The notes beneath the pieces were generated by a model. It was not told the DNA's origin. It saw nothing but the letters and a program-made list of their open reading frames with translations, and did not search any database. From the NCBI GenBank assembly GCA_002424365.1, contig DIRQ01000039.1, forward strand, positions 1-16,482: a DNA stretch of 16,482 nt, given 5' to 3'. Numbering within the stretch: position 1 is the stretch's first letter; each line of letters opens with the position of its first letter. Origin of the DNA: Syntrophomonas sp. UBA5432 (GTDB lineage Bacteria > Bacillota > Syntrophomonadia > Syntrophomonadales > Syntrophomonadaceae). Made by a program: the position numbers and the translations under genes. Positions 14,074-16,482 of this stretch are shown in pieces.

Positions 14074-15552
14074 GTGGAAGGAAACATTATCTTAAATGAT
14101 ATCGCTGAAAGAACTGGAGGCGATATCTATCTGGGAGTAGTAGGTCCGGTCAGAACAGGCAAATCTACCTTCATCAAAAGATTCATGGAAATGATGGTCA
14201 TCCCCAACATAAAAGATATGTATGACCAGGAACGGGCCAAAGACGAGCTTCCTCAAAGCGGTGCGGGGAGAACAATCACTACTACGGAGCCCAAATTTGT
14301 ACCCAATGAAGCAGTAGAAATCACAACCACCAATGGCCTTAGTCTGAAGGTTAGAATGGTGGATTGTGTAGGTTATTCTGTTGAAGGGGCACTGGGTTAC
14401 GAAGAAGATGAACAACCTCGTATGGTAAGAACTCCCTGGTTTGACTATGAGGTTCCCTTCGAGGAAGCGGCCGAAATAGGAACCAGGAAGGTTATTGCCG
14501 ACCATTCCACCATAGGCCTGGTCATTATTACTGACGGCAGTATCAGCGATATCCCTCGGAACGCTTATGAAGAGCCGGAGGAAAGGGTTATCAATGAGCT
14601 AAAAGAGCTAAACAAACCATTTATTATTATATTAAACTCTGTACGCCCCTATGACCGGGAAACACTAACTCTGGCTGAAGAACTAAGTGATAAATACGAA
14701 GTCAGTGTTATACCGGCCGATGTGGCATTGATGTCGGTAGATCAGATGCTGGGAGTATTAGAGGAAGTACTCTACGAATTCCCGGTGCAGGAAGTAAATA
14801 TAAAACTTCCTCGCTGGGTAGATGAACTAGATCAGGAGTTCTGGCTGCGGGAGAGCCTGGAGGACTCTATCCGAGAAGTACTAAACGGTATCAGAAAAGT
14901 AAGAGACATAGACAAAGCCATAGAAAAACTATCGGATATTGAACACATAAGTTATGTGAGCCTGGAGGAAATGAGCCTGGGAACTGGCACTGCCTCCATT
15001 GATGTAACTGTACCGGAAGAATTGTTTTACCGCTCTTTAAGTGAAGTAAGCGGTTTTCCTGTTGATGGAACCCACGACATCATGCGGCTCATGAAGGACT
15101 TGAGTGTTGCCAAAAAAGAATTTGATAAAGTATCATCTGCACTGGACGAAGTCCGGGAAACTGGTTATGGGTTGGTAACTCCCAGGTTGGAAGAGATGTT
15201 CTTGGAAGAACCCGAGCTCATCAGGCAGGGCAGCAGATTCGGGGTGAAACTAAGGGCCAAAGCACCATCATTGCATATAATCCGGGCTGATATAACTACC
15301 GAGATTACTCCTATCATCGGAACGGAAAAGCAGTGTGAAGAACTGGTGCGCTATATGCTGGATGAATTCGAGGAAGATCCCACCAAGATATGGGACTCCA
15401 ATATCTTTGGCAAATCCTTACATGACCTGGTACGGGAAGGCATACAAAACAAGCTCCACCGTATGCCCGAAAATGCCCAGGTTAAACTGCAGGATACTCT
15501 GCAAAGGATTGTTAACGAAGGCAGTGGCGGCTTAATCTGTATCATCATATAA
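14074..15552 (+). CDS. spoIVA: Stage IV sporulation protein A (spore-coat ATPase)
   Basis: ATPase that polymerises on the outer forespore membrane in the mother cell, forming the basement layer on which the coat assembles. The 492-aa protein has the same length as B. subtilis SpoIVA (from memory) and the same layout. The Walker A motif is GPVRTGKST (24-32, K30), threonines T70 and T71 lie in TTTEPKF, and the Walker B is MVDCVG (D97). A middle helical domain follows (about 240-400), and then a conserved C-terminus, HRMPENAQVKLQDTLQ and GSGGLICIII. GTG 14074 is chosen because it gives MEGNIILNDIAERTGG, which matches the family start; GGGAGGG (14057-14063) is 10 bases upstream. ATG 14067 is in another frame and leads only to ten codons. 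It lies alone between two terminators. Confidence 0.98.
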   Translation: MEGNIILNDIAERTGGDIYLGVVGPVRTGKSTFIKRFMEMMVIPNIKDMYDQERAKDELPQSGAGRTITTTEPKFVPNEAVEITTTNGLSLKVRMVDCVGYSVEGALGYEEDEQPRMVRTPWFDYEVPFEEAAEIGTRKVIADHSTIGLVIITDGSISDIPRNAYEEPEERVINELKELNKPFIIILNSVRPYDRETLTLAEELSDKYEVSVIPADVALMSVDQMLGVLEEVLYEFPVQEVNIKLPRWVDELDQEFWLRESLEDSIREVLNGIRKVRDIDKAIEKLSDIEHISYVSLEEMSLGTGTASIDVTVPEELFYRSLSEVSGFPVDGTHDIMRLMKDLSVAKKEFDKVSSALDEVRETGYGLVTPRLEEMFLEEPELIRQGSRFGVKLRAKAPSLHIIRADITTEITPIIGTEKQCEELVRYMLDEFEEDPTKIWDSNIFGKSLHDLVREGIQNKLHRMPENAQVKLQDTLQRIVNEGSGGLICIII

Positions 15553-15566
15553 CCGAAAGTACACAT

Positions 15567-15604
15567 AAAGAGGGTCTGCTTATCGGGCAGGCCCTCTTTT
15601 TTAT
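15567..15604 (+). terminator. Rho-independent terminator after spoIVA
   Basis: A 13-bp stem with one G-U pair: AAAGAGGGTCTGC (15567-15579) / GCAGGCCCTCTTT (15587-15599), a 7-nt loop, then a run of T (15597-15602). It lies between two converging genes. On the opposite strand the T run is poor, so it mainly serves spoIVA. Confidence 0.9.
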
Positions 15605-15630
15605 TTTAATAGCTAATACCACTATATCTC

Positions 15631-16482
15631 TTAAATAAGATTTAAAACAATTAAAAACATCATAAAGAAAAAAAACAAAATAAATGCTACTCCCGCCCCT
15701 ATTGATAATGGTTTTATCTGGCTGCGGGGATAAATTTTCTTTTCTCTAACCAGTTTCTTTAATGAAGGTGTCCTGCCCATCTTTTTATCTGCCCACACCC
15801 CCATAGTATCCACCCCGATTTTAATTGCTGCGGTGGGATTCTCTCCAAAGCGAATCAAAAACGCAGGTATGGTTTCGAAACATGTTTTACTTAAACTATT
15901 ACTCAGGTGTACCAGTGGTGTTCCTACCATATTAACAACTATCTGTCCCCCGCGGCGGTAAAACCAATCGGTATCCAGAGTAATAGTATCGGTACGCTGC
16001 AGGTATTTTAATAACACGAAAAAGGCCAGTCCGGAAAACATCAAAAGCTGCAACTGAGTAATGACATGATAAGAGGTATAGGGAACATAGTCTACTGCAA
16101 AAGGCAACATTTGATATATGCTCTGAGGAAATACCCCAATAAAAATACACAGAAAGGCCGGTACCCCCATTCCTATCAGCATGTTAAGGGGTGGTTCTTT
16201 AGGCCTTAATCCGCTATCCTTGGCAAAAAACACGAAATAGGGGAACTTGATTCCGGCGTGTAAAAATACCCCCGCCGAAGCCATGGTCAAAAGCATCCAG
16301 ATGGTGGTTAAACCTTCATGCGCGGCAGCATCAGCGATCATGGATTTGGTTACAAATCCACTGGTAAGAGGAAATGCAGAAATGGAAGCTGCTCCAATTA
16401 AACATAGACCCAGAGTAATAGGCATTGACTTATATAGCCCTCCCAGTTCGGTACATTTGCTGCGCCCGGTAGTATACAGCAC
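15631..16482 (-). CDS. Proton/sodium antiporter subunit, MrpD/NuoM-NuoN family (5' end outside window)
   Basis: The last 283 codons of a membrane antiporter-type subunit; the start lies beyond position 16482. The visible part carries the family core SISAFPLTSGFVTKSM (33-48), whose Lys in GFVTK matches the conserved membrane lysine of MrpD and complex I NuoL/M/N subunits. More membrane segments follow (about 60-85, 103-125, 140-160). After LDTDWFYRRGG (169-179) comes a long, mostly amphipathic region of about 70 residues with basic patches, and a final membrane segment near the C-terminus (255-281). The extended tail after DWFYRR is unlike plain NuoN and closer to MrpD/MnhD-like proteins of anaerobes. 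It could belong to a Mrp antiporter or a membrane-bound hydrogenase or NADH complex; the upstream genes would decide. It converges on spoIVA. Confidence 0.8.
   Translation of the reverse strand: MLYTTGRSKCTELGGLYKSMPITLGLCLIGAASISAFPLTSGFVTKSMIADAAAHEGLTTIWMLLTMASAGVFLHAGIKFPYFVFFAKDSGLRPKEPPLNMLIGMGVPAFLCIFIGVFPQSIYQMLPFAVDYVPYTSYHVITQLQLLMFSGLAFFVLLKYLQRTDTITLDTDWFYRRGGQIVVNMVGTPLVHLSNSLSKTCFETIPAFLIRFGENPTAAIKIGVDTMGVWADKKMGRTPSLKKLVREKKIYPRSQIKPLSIGAGVAFILFFFFMMFLIVLNLI

Noticed and set aside
14092..14505. 137-aa frame on the minus strand inside spoIVA
   Set aside because: It is antisense to the highly conserved ATPase domain of SpoIVA; its openness follows from the codon use of that gene.

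Overview
The window is ordinary chromosomal DNA from an endospore-forming, anaerobic member of the Clostridia (Bacillota). The pointers are spoIVA, a SpoIIP-type protein and a YIEGIA protein, an IspH–ribosomal protein S1 fusion (a known clostridial arrangement), and a gene order (cmk ... S1 ... der ... gpsA-spoIVA) like the one around B. subtilis cmk-ypfD-der-gpsA-spoIVA. Moderate GC and the gene set would fit the Syntrophomonas/Syntrophomonadaceae area, but that placement is inference. Every gene except the last runs on the + strand.

Region 1 (1-3704) holds housekeeping genes: cmk (CMP kinase), a plsC-type acyltransferase, the ispH-rpsA fusion and a small FmdB-type zinc ribbon, closed by a strong terminator. 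Region 2 (3722-5421) is mobA (molybdenum cofactor guanylyltransferase) followed by fni (type 2 isopentenyl-diphosphate isomerase), closed by a second terminator. The fni reading frame is intact and full length (349 codons) only if translation starts at ATA 4312. There is no ATG/GTG/TTG until codon 78.

Region 3 (5487-9326) is a tight run of poorly understood genes linked to spore formers: a DUF1614 membrane protein, a SpoIIP-like peptidoglycan hydrolase with both a signal peptide and a C-terminal membrane anchor, a YIEGIA membrane protein, its small 64-aa partner, and two divergent DUF3189 paralogues. This is the best candidate for an under-described system, probably a membrane complex acting during sporulation. 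An inverted array of 7-nt repeats separates the small partner from the DUF3189 pair.

Region 4 (9327-13940) is a PDZ-radical SAM DUF512 protein joined by a 1-base overlap to der (ribosome-assembly GTPase), then plsY and gpsA, closed by a terminator. PlsC, PlsY and GpsA together cover glycerol-3-phosphate supply and both acylations on the way to phosphatidic acid. Two diverged copies of an intergenic repeat lie just before DUF512 and just after der. Region 5 (13941-15600) is spoIVA, the spore-coat basement ATPase, alone between two terminators. Region 6 (15631-16482) is the 3' part of a convergent antiporter gene (MrpD / complex I NuoM-NuoN family) whose start lies beyond the window.

No rRNA, tRNA, insertion sequence, CRISPR or phage gene was seen, and no gene-free stretch exceeds 300 bases. 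The longest gaps (about 110-170 nt) hold terminators, repeats and probable promoters.
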